Below, one piece after another: positions 7,932-15,934 of a DNA stretch of 33,480 bases. Origin of the DNA: Rhodobiaceae bacterium (GTDB lineage Bacteria > Pseudomonadota > Alphaproteobacteria > Rhizobiales > Tepidamorphaceae); the NCBI GenBank assembly GCA_020441995.1, contig JAGRLC010000035.1:1-33480 (forward strand), read 5' to 3'. Made by a program: the position numbers and the translations under genes. Each line of letters starts with the position of its first letter. Position 1 is the first letter of the stretch. The notes under the pieces are model-generated. The model was not told the DNA's origin, ran no database searches, and worked only from the letters and a program-made list of their open reading frames with translations.

Positions 7932-8064
7932 TCGGTTCCCTTCCTGTGATGCAGTCTTTCGCCGGCGCAGCCTATCCAACGGCTTTGAACAGCGCCAGCT
8001 GGACATACCCCTGAAAGCAGGGAATGAAATATCCAGCCAGCCAATCCTACGAAGGCCCTTTGCC

Positions 8065-8622
8065 ATGCGCCTCTCCGTTTCAATCGCCATATCCACGCTG
8101 CTCGTCAGCATTATGGCGGCGACGCTATATGCGATGGGCCGGCTGCCGGTCTGCGCATGCGGCGAGATCAAGCTTTGGCACGGAGAGGTGTTCAGCTCCG
8201 AGAATTCGCAACACCTGAGCGACTGGTACACGCCATCGCACATCATTCACGGTGTGCTGTTCTATTGTCTCGGGTGGCTGCTTTTCCGGCGCAAAACAAT
8301 CGGATTCCGGTTCGTTGCGGCCACATTCGCCGAAACAGCGTGGGAAATACTCGAGAATACCGACTGGATCATCAACCGCTACCGCGACGCCACGATTGCG
8401 CTCGATTATTTCGGCGACAGCATTGTCAATTCCACGTCGGATGTGCTGGCGATGATGGCCGGTTTCTGGTTTGCCGCGCGCTTGCCTGTCTGGGCCAGCA
8501 GCCTGCTCGCTATAGCCCTGGAGTCGTTGACGATGTACGTCATCCGCGACGGCCTGGCCCTGAACATCCTGATGCTTCTCTGGCCGCTGGAGGCAGTGCG
8601 CGACTGGCAGGCGATTTTATAA
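8065..8622 (+). CDS. DUF2585 (UPF0314) membrane protein
   Basis: This 185-residue integral membrane protein resembles the DUF2585/UPF0314 family found mainly in Hyphomicrobiales. Hydrophobic segments lie at about 5-23, 62-75, 130-150 and 153-175. The conserved polar stretch between them includes WYTPSHIIHG, TAWEILENTDWII and DYFGDSIVNSTSD. The open frame reaches back to 7852, over the DUF2059 promoter, but GAAGG at 8051 and the hydrophobic start favour the ATG at 8065. It is divergent from the DUF2059 gene with a 133-bp gap. Function is unknown. An inverted repeat, TATGTAG-ACGG-CTACATA (8623-8640), directly follows the stop codon. Confidence 0.83.
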   Translation: MRLSVSIAISTLLVSIMAATLYAMGRLPVCACGEIKLWHGEVFSSENSQHLSDWYTPSHIIHGVLFYCLGWLLFRRKTIGFRFVAATFAETAWEILENTDWIINRYRDATIALDYFGDSIVNSTSDVLAMMAGFWFAARLPVWASSLLAIALESLTMYVIRDGLALNILMLLWPLEAVRDWQAIL

Positions 8623-8694
8623 TATGTAGACGGCTACATAGATAGCTTGATTGTCCGACTGATCTAAAAATCATACTTTAATATCAATGCTATA

Positions 8695-9399
8695 CTAAAA
8701 TATAGCCAGCTTAATTTCTCCGACATCATCCACGCCACCCGTGATGTTCTGACCGGCCTTTACGGGCCCGACACCGGCCGGCGTTCCGGTCATGATCAGG
8801 TCGCCCGGCTCAAGGCGCATCGAGCGGGATGCAAATGCGATGATCTCCGGCATCGGCCAGATCAGTTCGTTCAGGTTTCCGTCCTGCTTCATTTCGCCGT
8901 CGACCGCGAGCCAGATGCGCCCCTCGGCCGGGTGGCCGATGTCCGAAGCCTTGCGGATCGCGCCCATGGGAGCTGAATTGTCGAACCCCTTGCCCCAGTC
9001 CCACGGGCGCCCGAGCTTCTTGGCCTCGCCCTGGAGATCGCGCCGCGTCATGTCGATGCCGACGCAATAACCATAAACATGATCAAGCGCCTGGGCGGCC
9101 GGAATATCGGCGCCGCCCTTGCCGATCGCGGCGACCAGTTCGATTTCGTACTGAAGATCCCGGGTCAGCGGCGGATAGGGAACCCTGCTGCCGCTGGGAA
9201 CGATGGCATCCGCCGGTTTCAGGAAGAAAAACGGCGGTTCCCGGTCCGGATCATGCCCCATCTCGCGGGCATGGGCGGCATAATTGCGGCCAACGCAATA
9301 GATCCGGCGAACAGGAAAACGCCCGGTCTCGCCCTCGACAGGAAGGCTGGCCTGTTCGGGGGGTGGAATGACAAATCCGGATTCCGGTTGCGATGTCAT
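8695..9399 (-). CDS. Fumarylacetoacetate hydrolase family protein
   Basis: This 234-residue protein belongs to the FAH fold, whose members hydrolyse or decarboxylate acylpyruvate-type intermediates of aromatic degradation using Mg2+. Visible hallmarks are IYCVGRNYAAHAREMG near residue 35, FFFLKPADAIV, the metal-binding region around LQYEIELVAAIGKG, GIDMTRRDLQ, and the C-terminal MTGTPAGVGPVKAGQ. The N-terminal part resembles fumarylpyruvate hydrolases, but no other gentisate-pathway gene is nearby, so the substrate is open. I chose the ATG at 9399 because AGAGG precedes it; a start at 9447 lacks one. It is divergent from a MarR gene, with two palindromes between them that probably control it. 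Confidence 0.85.
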   Translation of the reverse strand: MTSQPESGFVIPPPEQASLPVEGETGRFPVRRIYCVGRNYAAHAREMGHDPDREPPFFFLKPADAIVPSGSRVPYPPLTRDLQYEIELVAAIGKGGADIPAAQALDHVYGYCVGIDMTRRDLQGEAKKLGRPWDWGKGFDNSAPMGAIRKASDIGHPAEGRIWLAVDGEMKQDGNLNELIWPMPEIIAFASRSMRLEPGDLIMTGTPAGVGPVKAGQNITGGVDDVGEIKLAIF

Positions 9400-9493
9400 C
9401 GTGCGAGCCTCTTCATGTCTGCGTGCCGTTTCGCGATAAAAACTCATTATCCCAAGCCGAATGCGGCGTCACTGAAATTACTAAAATTCTATT

Positions 9494-9523
9494 TATCAGT
9501 ATGCTGATAATCAGTATACTGAT
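9494..9523. promoter_or_regulatory. Tandem palindromic operators for the MarR regulator
   Basis: ATCAGTATGCTGAT (9495-9508) and ATCAGTATACTGAT (9510-9523) stand side by side. The second is a perfect 14-bp palindrome and the first deviates only at the centre. They lie in the divergent promoter region between the FAH gene and the MarR gene. This is the usual arrangement for a MarR dimer repressing both itself and its neighbour. The effector is unknown, but an aromatic acid would fit the FAH enzyme. Confidence 0.7.
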
Positions 9524-9574
9524 ATACTTGGACTTCATGAATCCGGCAAAGCGATCCTGTCATTCCCATCCGCC

Positions 9575-10048
9575 ATGCAACTGACCGAACTCTATGACAA
9601 ACCCGGACACCTGATCCGGCGCGCCCAGCAGATTGCGGTGGCGATTTTTACGCAGGAATGCCGAGACCTGGATATTACCCCGGCTCAGTATGAAATCCTG
9701 CTGGCCGTCCGCTCCCAACCGGGCATCGACGCAACGCATCTGTCGCAACTTGTTGCGCTCGATCGTTCCTCGCTTGCCAGCGCGCTCGACCGGCTCGAAC
9801 GCAAGAACCTGATCCTGCGCCATACCGATGCCCATGACAGGCGCCTGAAACTCATCCATCCCGCGCCCGAAGGAGCAAAGCTCCTGCGCTCCGCCGAAGA
9901 CGCCTTCGCACGCGCGCAGAAACGCATATTGCAGCCGTTGACGCGTAGCGAACAATGGCAATTCCTGCGGCTGCTGGAGCAACTCGTGACGCTCAACAAT
10001 GAAAACTCAAGGGTTCCGCTCAAGGCTCCCGGCAAGGATGATGCCTGA
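9575..10048 (+). CDS. MarR-family transcriptional regulator
   Basis: This 157-residue protein has the MarR winged helix-turn-helix layout: dimerisation helices at both ends and a central DNA-binding region (about 40-95). Key elements are ITPAQYEILLAV, the recognition helix DRSSLASALDRLERKNLI, and the wing ending in DAHDRRLKLIH. MarR proteins are usually repressors released by small, often phenolic ligands. It is divergent from the FAH-family gene and preceded by two palindromes that fit a MarR dimer. It lies 87 bp upstream of the HlyD-type efflux operon in the same direction, so it might also influence that operon. Confidence 0.88.
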   Translation: MQLTELYDKPGHLIRRAQQIAVAIFTQECRDLDITPAQYEILLAVRSQPGIDATHLSQLVALDRSSLASALDRLERKNLILRHTDAHDRRLKLIHPAPEGAKLLRSAEDAFARAQKRILQPLTRSEQWQFLRLLEQLVTLNNENSRVPLKAPGKDDA

Positions 10049-10135
10049 TCTGACCCATGTCATGTGCACAACGGCGCAAGCGCGATAGTCTGCGCCCGGA
10101 ACCACATGCCTGGCCCCAAATACCAAGGAAACCGC

Positions 10136-11146
10136 ATGCGTCATATCGGCAAAATCCTGCTGGCTCTGATCGTCATTGGCGGCGTTGCCGGATATGTCAT
10201 GCTTTCCGCCAAGCCGGTTCAGGTCGATATCACCGAGGTCCGCCGGGGCAAGGCGGCGGAAATCATCTATGCCAGCGGCGTGGTGGAGCCTGTGCAATGG
10301 GCGAAAATCTCCTCCGTTGCGCGCGAACGCATCGTCAGCGTATGCGCCTGCGAGGGCGACCCCGTCGACGCGGAGGAAGAGCTTGCAAGGCTGGACACCT
10401 CCGAACCGCTGGCCGCCTTGCGCGAGCTGGAAGCCAAGGCATCCTTCGCGCGGCAGGAGTTCGAACGCATCTCGGAGCTTTTTTCCTCCGGCACGACAAC
10501 CCGCCAGGTTTATGAGAAAGCCTCCGCAGATCTTCAGGCCACGGAAGCCGCCGTTGCCTCGCAGCAGGCGCGTCTTGCCAATTACACGATCACCTCGCCG
10601 ATTGCCGGAACTGTGCTGCGCCGCGACGCCGAAGTCGGCGAGATCGCCGAGCCGGGAACGATCCTGTTCTGGGTCGGGCAGCCCAAGCCGCTGCAGATTA
10701 TCGCCGAGATCAACGAGGAGGACATTCCCCGCGTGGAGGTCGGCCAGCGCGTGCTGCTGCGTGCCGACGCATTTGCCGACCATGCGCTGGAAGCGCAAGT
10801 CAACCGCATTACCCCCAAGGGCGATCCCGTGTTGAAGACCTACCGGGTCTATCTGAGCCTGCCGGAAGACACGCCGCTGCTGATCGGCATGAGCGTCGAC
10901 GTCAACATCGTGGTGCAAAGCATCGACGGCGCATTGATCGCGCCGGCGACGGCCATTGTCGATGGCGCGGTTTTCCGCCTCAAAGATGACCAGACCGTCG
11001 AGCGTGTCGAGGTCAAGACAGGCATTACCAGCGCCACGTCCGTGCAGATCACCGAGGGGCTCTCCGAGGGCGACAAAATCGTCTCCCCTGTTCCCGACGG
11101 GCTAACGGACGGTGCGCGCGTCAAACCTGCCAAAGCAGCTTCGTGA
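10136..11146 (+). CDS. HlyD/MacA-type periplasmic adaptor protein
   Basis: This 336-residue membrane-fusion (adaptor) protein is anchored by one N-terminal hydrophobic helix (about 5-22). It shows the usual order: a first beta/lipoyl segment, a short helical hairpin rich in E, A and R (about 95-145), the second lipoyl half ITSPIAGTVLRRDAEVGEI, then beta-barrel and membrane-proximal domains. AAGGAA at 10125 supports the ATG at 10136. The stop is immediately followed by the ATG of the permease (TGAATG), and the ATPase comes next. Such adaptors link an inner-membrane ABC exporter to the periplasm or outer membrane. The exported substrate is unknown. Confidence 0.87.
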   Translation: MRHIGKILLALIVIGGVAGYVMLSAKPVQVDITEVRRGKAAEIIYASGVVEPVQWAKISSVARERIVSVCACEGDPVDAEEELARLDTSEPLAALRELEAKASFARQEFERISELFSSGTTTRQVYEKASADLQATEAAVASQQARLANYTITSPIAGTVLRRDAEVGEIAEPGTILFWVGQPKPLQIIAEINEEDIPRVEVGQRVLLRADAFADHALEAQVNRITPKGDPVLKTYRVYLSLPEDTPLLIGMSVDVNIVVQSIDGALIAPATAIVDGAVFRLKDDQTVERVEVKTGITSATSVQITEGLSEGDKIVSPVPDGLTDGARVKPAKAAS

Positions 11147-12388
11147 ATGTTCGCGCTCATCACCGACATTGCGCTGACACACATCGCCGGGCGCGGACGC
11201 CAGACGCTCGTCTCCATTCTCGGCGTCGCGCTCGGTGTCGGGTTCTCGATCGCCATGGCGGCGCTGATGCAGGGCTCGCAGGAAGAATTCGTCACCTCGC
11301 TGATCGACGCGCTGCCCCATGTCGATATTACGGACGAGTACCGCGACCCGCCGCGCCAGCCGGCCGATCTGGCGTTCGATGTCGCGGCCTATTCAAACCT
11401 GCGCCCGCGCGAAGACACGCGCGGCATTCTCAACGCCACGGAAGCGATGACGGCGCTGCGCGCCTTCATCAAGGGCAACGCCGTGGCGAGCCTGAAAGTG
11501 CAGGCCGTCGCGCGCGCAGGCGGCGCTGAAACCGGTATCAGCCTGACCGGCACGGACCCGGTGCGCGAGGCGCTGATCTCCTCTTTCGACGAGGACATGC
11601 GCAAGGGCAAGCTTTCGGACCTGCGCGCCTCGCCCTTCGGCATTGTCATCGGCGACAAGCTGGCGGCAAAGCTCACCGTCGACATCGGCGATACGATCGT
11701 TGTCAGTTCCACCGGCGACATCACGCGGCGGTTCAAGGTGACCGGCCTGTTCCACACCGGCGTGGTCGCGCAGGACAACGCCTTTGGCCTTGTGAACCTG
11801 AAGGCCGCGCAAATCATCGCCGGGCGGCCGAACGCGGTGAATGAAATCCGCGTCCGTCTCAACGACGCCCAGAGCGCGCGCGATGTGGCGACGCAGATCG
11901 AACGGCTGATCGGCTACAAGTCCGTCTCCTGGCAGGAAGCGAATGAAAGCCTTCTGGAGGCCTTTTTCATCCGCAATATCATCATGTTCACGGTGGTCGG
12001 GGCGATCCTGCTGGTCGCCGGCTTCGGCATCTTCAATATTGTTTCGATCATCACGCATGAGAAATCGCGCGACATCGCGATCCTGAAATCGCTCGGGTTT
12101 GCCGAACGCGATGTGCGGCTCATTTTCCTTTCGGAGGGACTTGCGATGGGCCTTGCCGGATCGCTTCTGGGCTGGGCTCTCGGCTTCGGGCTGACGAAGG
12201 TGCTGGCTTCGGTCAAATTCGAGATCGCACAGGCGACCGAAGTGACCCATCTGCCGGTCACCTTCGACCTCTTGCACTACGCGATTGCGGCAAGCTTCGC
12301 GATCATCGCCGCGGCCACAGCAGGCTATCTGCCGGCGCGCAAGGCCTCGAAACTGAACCCCGTCGATATCATCCGGGGCGCCACATGA
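11147..12388 (+). CDS. MacB/FtsX-type ABC transporter permease
   Basis: This 413-residue permease has one N-terminal membrane helix (about 16-38), a large periplasmic MacB-like domain (about 40-270) and a C-terminal FtsX domain with three hydrophobic segments (about 280-305, 325-345, 375-395). The cytoplasmic coupling region reads HEKSRDIAILKSLGF, typical of MacB/LolC/FtsX proteins. It begins directly after the adaptor gene's stop, and its own stop overlaps the ATPase start as ATGA. This four-helix class does mechanical work on periplasmic substrates or lipoproteins rather than classical transport. Confidence 0.88.
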   Translation: MFALITDIALTHIAGRGRQTLVSILGVALGVGFSIAMAALMQGSQEEFVTSLIDALPHVDITDEYRDPPRQPADLAFDVAAYSNLRPREDTRGILNATEAMTALRAFIKGNAVASLKVQAVARAGGAETGISLTGTDPVREALISSFDEDMRKGKLSDLRASPFGIVIGDKLAAKLTVDIGDTIVVSSTGDITRRFKVTGLFHTGVVAQDNAFGLVNLKAAQIIAGRPNAVNEIRVRLNDAQSARDVATQIERLIGYKSVSWQEANESLLEAFFIRNIIMFTVVGAILLVAGFGIFNIVSIITHEKSRDIAILKSLGFAERDVRLIFLSEGLAMGLAGSLLGWALGFGLTKVLASVKFEIAQATEVTHLPVTFDLLHYAIAASFAIIAAATAGYLPARKASKLNPVDIIRGAT

Positions 12389-13092
12389 GCGGTTCTAAGT
12401 CCAACTCCATCATTTCCGCCCATGGCGTGACGCGCATCCTGCCCGGCACTGTTCCCGTCACGCTGGTCAAGGACATCGATCTTGAGATCGGCCATGGCGA
12501 GTTCGTGGCCATCACAGGCCCGTCGGGATCGGGAAAATCATCGCTGCTCTACCTGCTGGGCCTGCTCGACGTTCCAACCGAAGGCGCGGTGCATATCAAC
12601 GATATGCCGACGGAAAATCTCGATGCCGACGCGCGCGCGCATCTGCGGCTCGAAACGCTCGGTTTCGTCTTCCAGTTCCACTTCCTGCTGCCGGAGTTCA
12701 CGACGCTCGACAACATCACGATCCCGATGCGCCGCCTCGGCAGGCGTTCGCGAAAGGAAATGGACGAGCGCGCGCGGGAACTGCTGGAAGCGCTCGGCAT
12801 GGGCGATCAGGCGCACAAGCGCCCGGACCAGCTTTCCGGTGGGCAGCGCCAGCGGGTTGCCGTCGCCCGCGCCCTTGCCAATGATCCTCCCATCATCCTC
12901 GCCGACGAGCCGACAGGATCGCTCGATTCCAAATCAACCGAGCAGGTTTTCTCGATCCTGAAAGGCATTGTCGACAAGGAAGGGCGCACGGTCGTCGCGG
13001 TTACCCACGACATCGACCTGGCGGACCGGATGTACCGGCGCGTGCATCTCATCGACGGGCGCATCGACACGGACGTCACCGCCAGGCGCTAG
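12385..13092 (+). CDS. LolD/MacB-type ABC transporter ATPase
   Basis: This cytoplasmic ATPase of 235 residues has Walker A GPSGSGKS at 45-52, signature LSGGQRQR, Walker B IILADEPTGSLDS, and the H-loop VAVTHD. The segment FVFQFHFLLPEFTTLDNI is characteristic of the LolD/MacB subfamily. It overlaps the permease stop by ATGA and completes an adaptor-permease-ATPase operon. The arrangement equals a MacA/MacB system with MacB split into separate permease and ATPase. No outer-membrane TolC gene is in the window. A convergent host-attachment-type gene ends 7 bp downstream. Confidence 0.9.
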   Translation: MSGSKSNSIISAHGVTRILPGTVPVTLVKDIDLEIGHGEFVAITGPSGSGKSSLLYLLGLLDVPTEGAVHINDMPTENLDADARAHLRLETLGFVFQFHFLLPEFTTLDNITIPMRRLGRRSRKEMDERARELLEALGMGDQAHKRPDQLSGGQRQRVAVARALANDPPIILADEPTGSLDSKSTEQVFSILKGIVDKEGRTVVAVTHDIDLADRMYRRVHLIDGRIDTDVTARR

Positions 13093-13099
13093 TTGCCGT

Positions 13100-13516
13100 T
13101 CAATGCAGGCGGAACACCTGATCGCCGAGTTCATGGACGAGCCCCGAATCGGAAACATGAGCAAGGTTGCCGGCGATTTCCGGCCCAAGACGCGTGAGCA
13201 TGTTCGCAGGCATCGCGTTATGCAGGTGCAGCAACATGGGAGGAGGCGCGGCGAGGACGAGCAGATCGAAGGCATCCTCTGCGGCATGGCTGGATATCTC
13301 GTCGAGAACCCGCACGGCAAACCGGAATGACGGATCTCCCTCGTCTCCAGCGGCGGAGCCTGGCCCGGTTTTGGCCGGGCCCGCACAGGATTTGAAGTCG
13401 TTTCGGAAAACGAGGTTTGCCACAGTCCGGGCTTCACCCGACGCGCCGACGATCTCGACGACCCGCGCACGTGTCGTGTCGGCAAGCAAGACCCAGCGGC
13501 GTAGTGCACGGACCAT
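13100..13516 (-). CDS. Host attachment family protein
   Basis: This 138-residue protein resembles the family annotated as required for attachment to host cells, first noted in Agrobacterium. Such proteins share a fold with peptide-release-factor domains. Supporting stretches are RRWVLLADTTRARVVEI at the N-terminus, a central FAVRVLDEISSHAAEDAFDLLVLAAPPPMLL, and a C-terminal part ending in LVHELGDQVFRLH. The frame is open to 13708, but GGGAGGGGGG just before the ATG at 13516 and the fit to family length fix this start. It is divergent from a universal stress protein across an FNR-type site. The molecular function is uncertain, and the attachment name should not be taken literally. Confidence 0.75.
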   Translation of the reverse strand: MVRALRRWVLLADTTRARVVEIVGASGEARTVANLVFRNDFKSCAGPAKTGPGSAAGDEGDPSFRFAVRVLDEISSHAAEDAFDLLVLAAPPPMLLHLHNAMPANMLTRLGPEIAGNLAHVSDSGLVHELGDQVFRLH

Positions 13517-13597
13517 GTGCCCCCCTCCCGGCAGCACTTTCACGCAAATCATGATTTCCGAATTGCACTTACATTCCGCAGCCACACCCATTTGACA

Positions 13598-13611
13598 TTG
13601 ACCGTCATCAA
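13598..13611. promoter_or_regulatory. FNR/FixK-type anaerobox
   Basis: TTGAC-CGTC-ATCAA matches the FNR/FixK/FnrN consensus TTGAT-N4-ATCAA at nine of ten positions. A TAGGAT at 13633-13638 could serve as a -10 box for the rightward promoter; it would put the box near -41.5, the standard class II activator position. The site lies between the host-attachment and universal stress genes. Oxygen-responsive control of the stress gene is inferred from the motif. Confidence 0.6.
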
Positions 13612-13706
13612 ATTGCTGGCGTGTTTTTGCATTAGGATTCATACATATGCAGCCTCGCGCACATCCCGCGCGGCTGTGGCCCGTGCTGCCCATAAGGAGG
13701 CTTGTC

Positions 13707-14564
13707 ATGGCCTATCGTACGATTGTCGCCTATCTGCCGGACGCCGATTCCGCCCCCAGGACGCTCAAGGCGGCAGCGGTGCTTGCGCGCAAGAGCAACG
13801 CCCATCTCGTCGGCCTGTATGTGAAGACCGGGCTCAGAATCTACTTTGCCGGCTCGTCCTATTATGACGTCGGCATGCTTGAGACGATGATGGAAGATCA
13901 CAACGCCCGCCACGAAGAGCAGAGCGCCAAGATCCGCGATATGGTCAATGAGATGGCGAAGGCGGAAACCTTCCCATGCGAGCTTCACATCTCCGAGACG
14001 GTCAAGACCGATGCGACAGAAGCGGTGCTGGCGCATGCGCGGCCCGCCGACCTGATTGTCTGCCCGAACGGTGCGGGTGACAAACAGATCGATCCGGAAG
14101 ATGCCGACGTTCCCGTGCGGCTGATGCTTGAGGCCGGACGTCCGGTCCTTGTCGTACCGGCAGGCTGGAACGGCGATACGCTGGGTGAAGACATCACGCT
14201 TGCCTATAACGGCAGCCGGGAAGCGACGCGCGCCGCCTTCGACGCGCTACCCCTGCTCAAAGAGGCCAAGGAGGTTCATGCGGTATGGGTCGATCCAACG
14301 CTCGCCCGCGATGAGGACCTGACGCGCGCCGCCGACGAAATTGCCGTCACTCTCGCCCGCCACGGCGTGAAGATCGCCGCGGAAACCGAGGCCTCCGGCG
14401 ACAATTCGATCGCACGCGCGATTATCGCGCGCGCCCGCGACAACGGCTCCGACATGATCGTCATGGGCGCTTATGGCCACATGCGGCTTCGCGAGATGAT
14501 CTTCGGCGGCACGTCACGCGAAATACTGAATCTGCTGCCGCTGCCGGCGCTGATGTCGCACTGA
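13707..14564 (+). CDS. Tandem universal stress protein (UspA family)
   Basis: This 285-residue protein is made of two Usp domains (about 1-145 and 150-285). The second carries the nucleotide-binding pattern GAYGHMRLREMIFGGTS, close to G-2x-G-9x-G-S/T. The first lacks a clear copy, so probably only one half binds ATP. AAGGAGG at 13694 fixes the ATG at 13707. In alphaproteobacteria, tandem Usp genes are often induced by low oxygen, which fits the FNR-type box upstream. The leucine dehydrogenase gene converges on it with a 12-bp gap. The role is likely survival under oxygen limitation or stasis, but the exact activity is unknown. Confidence 0.87.
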   Translation: MAYRTIVAYLPDADSAPRTLKAAAVLARKSNAHLVGLYVKTGLRIYFAGSSYYDVGMLETMMEDHNARHEEQSAKIRDMVNEMAKAETFPCELHISETVKTDATEAVLAHARPADLIVCPNGAGDKQIDPEDADVPVRLMLEAGRPVLVVPAGWNGDTLGEDITLAYNGSREATRAAFDALPLLKEAKEVHAVWVDPTLARDEDLTRAADEIAVTLARHGVKIAAETEASGDNSIARAIIARARDNGSDMIVMGAYGHMRLREMIFGGTSREILNLLPLPALMSH

Positions 14565-14576
14565 CCGGAAGCGTCT

Positions 14577-15644
14577 TCAGCTACGGTTTTCCCGCGCGGC
14601 GGTGATGCGGTTTTCCGCAATGCGTACCGCGATCTCATCGGTCGTACCGCCGCCCGCTTCCGCTGTCTTGAAGATGCTGGACAGGACATCGCCAAGCTGC
14701 CCGACACGGTCGCGCATGGCGTCCGGTTCGGGGAAGTCTTCGGCAAGCGCGATGGAGATGACACCGCCGGCGTTGATGACGAAATCCGGGGCGTAAAGGA
14801 TTCCGCGCCCGGCAAGCCGGACGGCATCTTCCGGCGTGTCCAACTGGTTGTTGGCGGCTCCGGCAACGATGCGGGCCTTCAGTTCCGGAATCGTTTTCGC
14901 ATTCAGCGCGCCGCCAAGCGCACATGGAACGAAAACATCGGCTTTGACGGCGTGAATGCGGTCCACGGCAGCGACCGACGCGTCGAGTTCGCGCGCCAGC
15001 ACCATCACCGCGTCCTCACGGATATCGGCGAGGATCAGCCCGGCGCCATCCTTGCGCGCCAGACGTGCGACATCGGCGCCGACATTGCCGGTGCCCTGGA
15101 TCGCAACGCTCAGGCCTTTGAGGCTATCGGCGCCCAGAGCATGCTTCACGGCAGCCTTGATGCCTGCGAACACGCCCCAGGCGGTGTAGGGTGAGGGATC
15201 GCCAAGCCCCCTGGCCGATGTTCCGCGCACATGCGGGCTCGTCTCGGCTATGGCATCGACCGCCGCCTGTCCGGTGCCGACATCCTCTGCCGTGATGTAA
15301 TCGCCGCCAAGCCGGTTCACGGCGCGACCGAACGCACGCCACATGGCCGGCGTCGCATCGTTACCGTCCGACAGGATGACCGCCTTGCCGCCGCCCAGAT
15401 CGAGGCCCGCGGCCGCATTCTTCAGTGTCATGCCGCGCGACAGGCGCAGCACATCTTTCAGCGCCGCCGCCTCGTCGTCATAGGCCCACCGCCGGCAGCC
15501 GCCGAGCGCGGGGCCCAGCGTCGTGTCGTGAACGGCGATGATCGCCTTGAGACCGGAATCAGCATCCGAAACGAAGCTGACGGCCTCGTGACCGGCGAAA
15601 TCGGGATGGGAAAACATGCCGCGATGGACGGGCTGAACCTTCAT
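14577..15644 (-). CDS. Leucine/valine-type amino acid dehydrogenase
   Basis: This 355-residue NAD-dependent enzyme of the Glu/Leu/Phe/Val dehydrogenase family would interconvert a branched-chain or related amino acid and its 2-oxo acid plus ammonia. The substrate lysine K75 and catalytic lysine K87 lie in GMTLKNAAAGLDLGGGKAV, with the 12-residue spacing seen in leucine dehydrogenase. The cofactor motif GTGNVG lies at about 185, and AGAANNQL follows in the C-terminal half. GGGAG precedes the ATG at 15644. It is divergent from the tungstate operon across 285 bp, and I see no functional link between them. Leucine, valine and phenylalanine specificity cannot be separated by eye. Confidence 0.86.
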   Translation of the reverse strand: MKVQPVHRGMFSHPDFAGHEAVSFVSDADSGLKAIIAVHDTTLGPALGGCRRWAYDDEAAALKDVLRLSRGMTLKNAAAGLDLGGGKAVILSDGNDATPAMWRAFGRAVNRLGGDYITAEDVGTGQAAVDAIAETSPHVRGTSARGLGDPSPYTAWGVFAGIKAAVKHALGADSLKGLSVAIQGTGNVGADVARLARKDGAGLILADIREDAVMVLARELDASVAAVDRIHAVKADVFVPCALGGALNAKTIPELKARIVAGAANNQLDTPEDAVRLAGRGILYAPDFVINAGGVISIALAEDFPEPDAMRDRVGQLGDVLSSIFKTAEAGGGTTDEIAVRIAENRITAARENRS

Positions 15645-15891
15645 GGGGAAAGCTCCCTGGATTGCGGAGCCGGCAGACAGCGCCGTGCCGGCACCTGGAA
15701 TTTTCTACCGGTATTATGCGACATTCCGCCGCATATTATCGTGCGAAGACCAGTCCGTTGCCGCGCGTCGCGTGCGCGCCAGGCACCCGCAACGTAATTT
15801 TCTTGCCGCATCCTCCCTACGAACCCGGCCGTCGATTCAAGGATGAAAACCTCTTGAGCGGGCTGGACAGCATTGCGCATCTGGTCCAACT

Positions 15892-15934
15892 TGCATTTTA
15901 TTACCAATTATTTGGTGTGAATGTAATAAATGCA
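15892..15934. promoter_or_regulatory. Nested dyads overlapping the tupB start codon
   Basis: An outer pair, TGCATTTTATTAC (15892-15904) and GTAATAAATGCA (15923-15934), is complementary apart from one extra T. An inner perfect palindrome, ACCAA-TTAT-TTGGT, lies at 15903-15916. The right outer arm contains the tupB ATG (15930-15932), and no clear Shine-Dalgarno sequence is visible. The structure could be a repressor operator or an mRNA hairpin hiding the start codon. I did not recognise a ModE consensus. Confidence 0.55.

Noticed and set aside
8623-8640. TATGTAG-ACGG-CTACATA hairpin as terminator of the DUF2585 gene
   Set aside because: The stem is perfect but AT-rich and short, and no T-tract follows, so terminator function cannot be supported.
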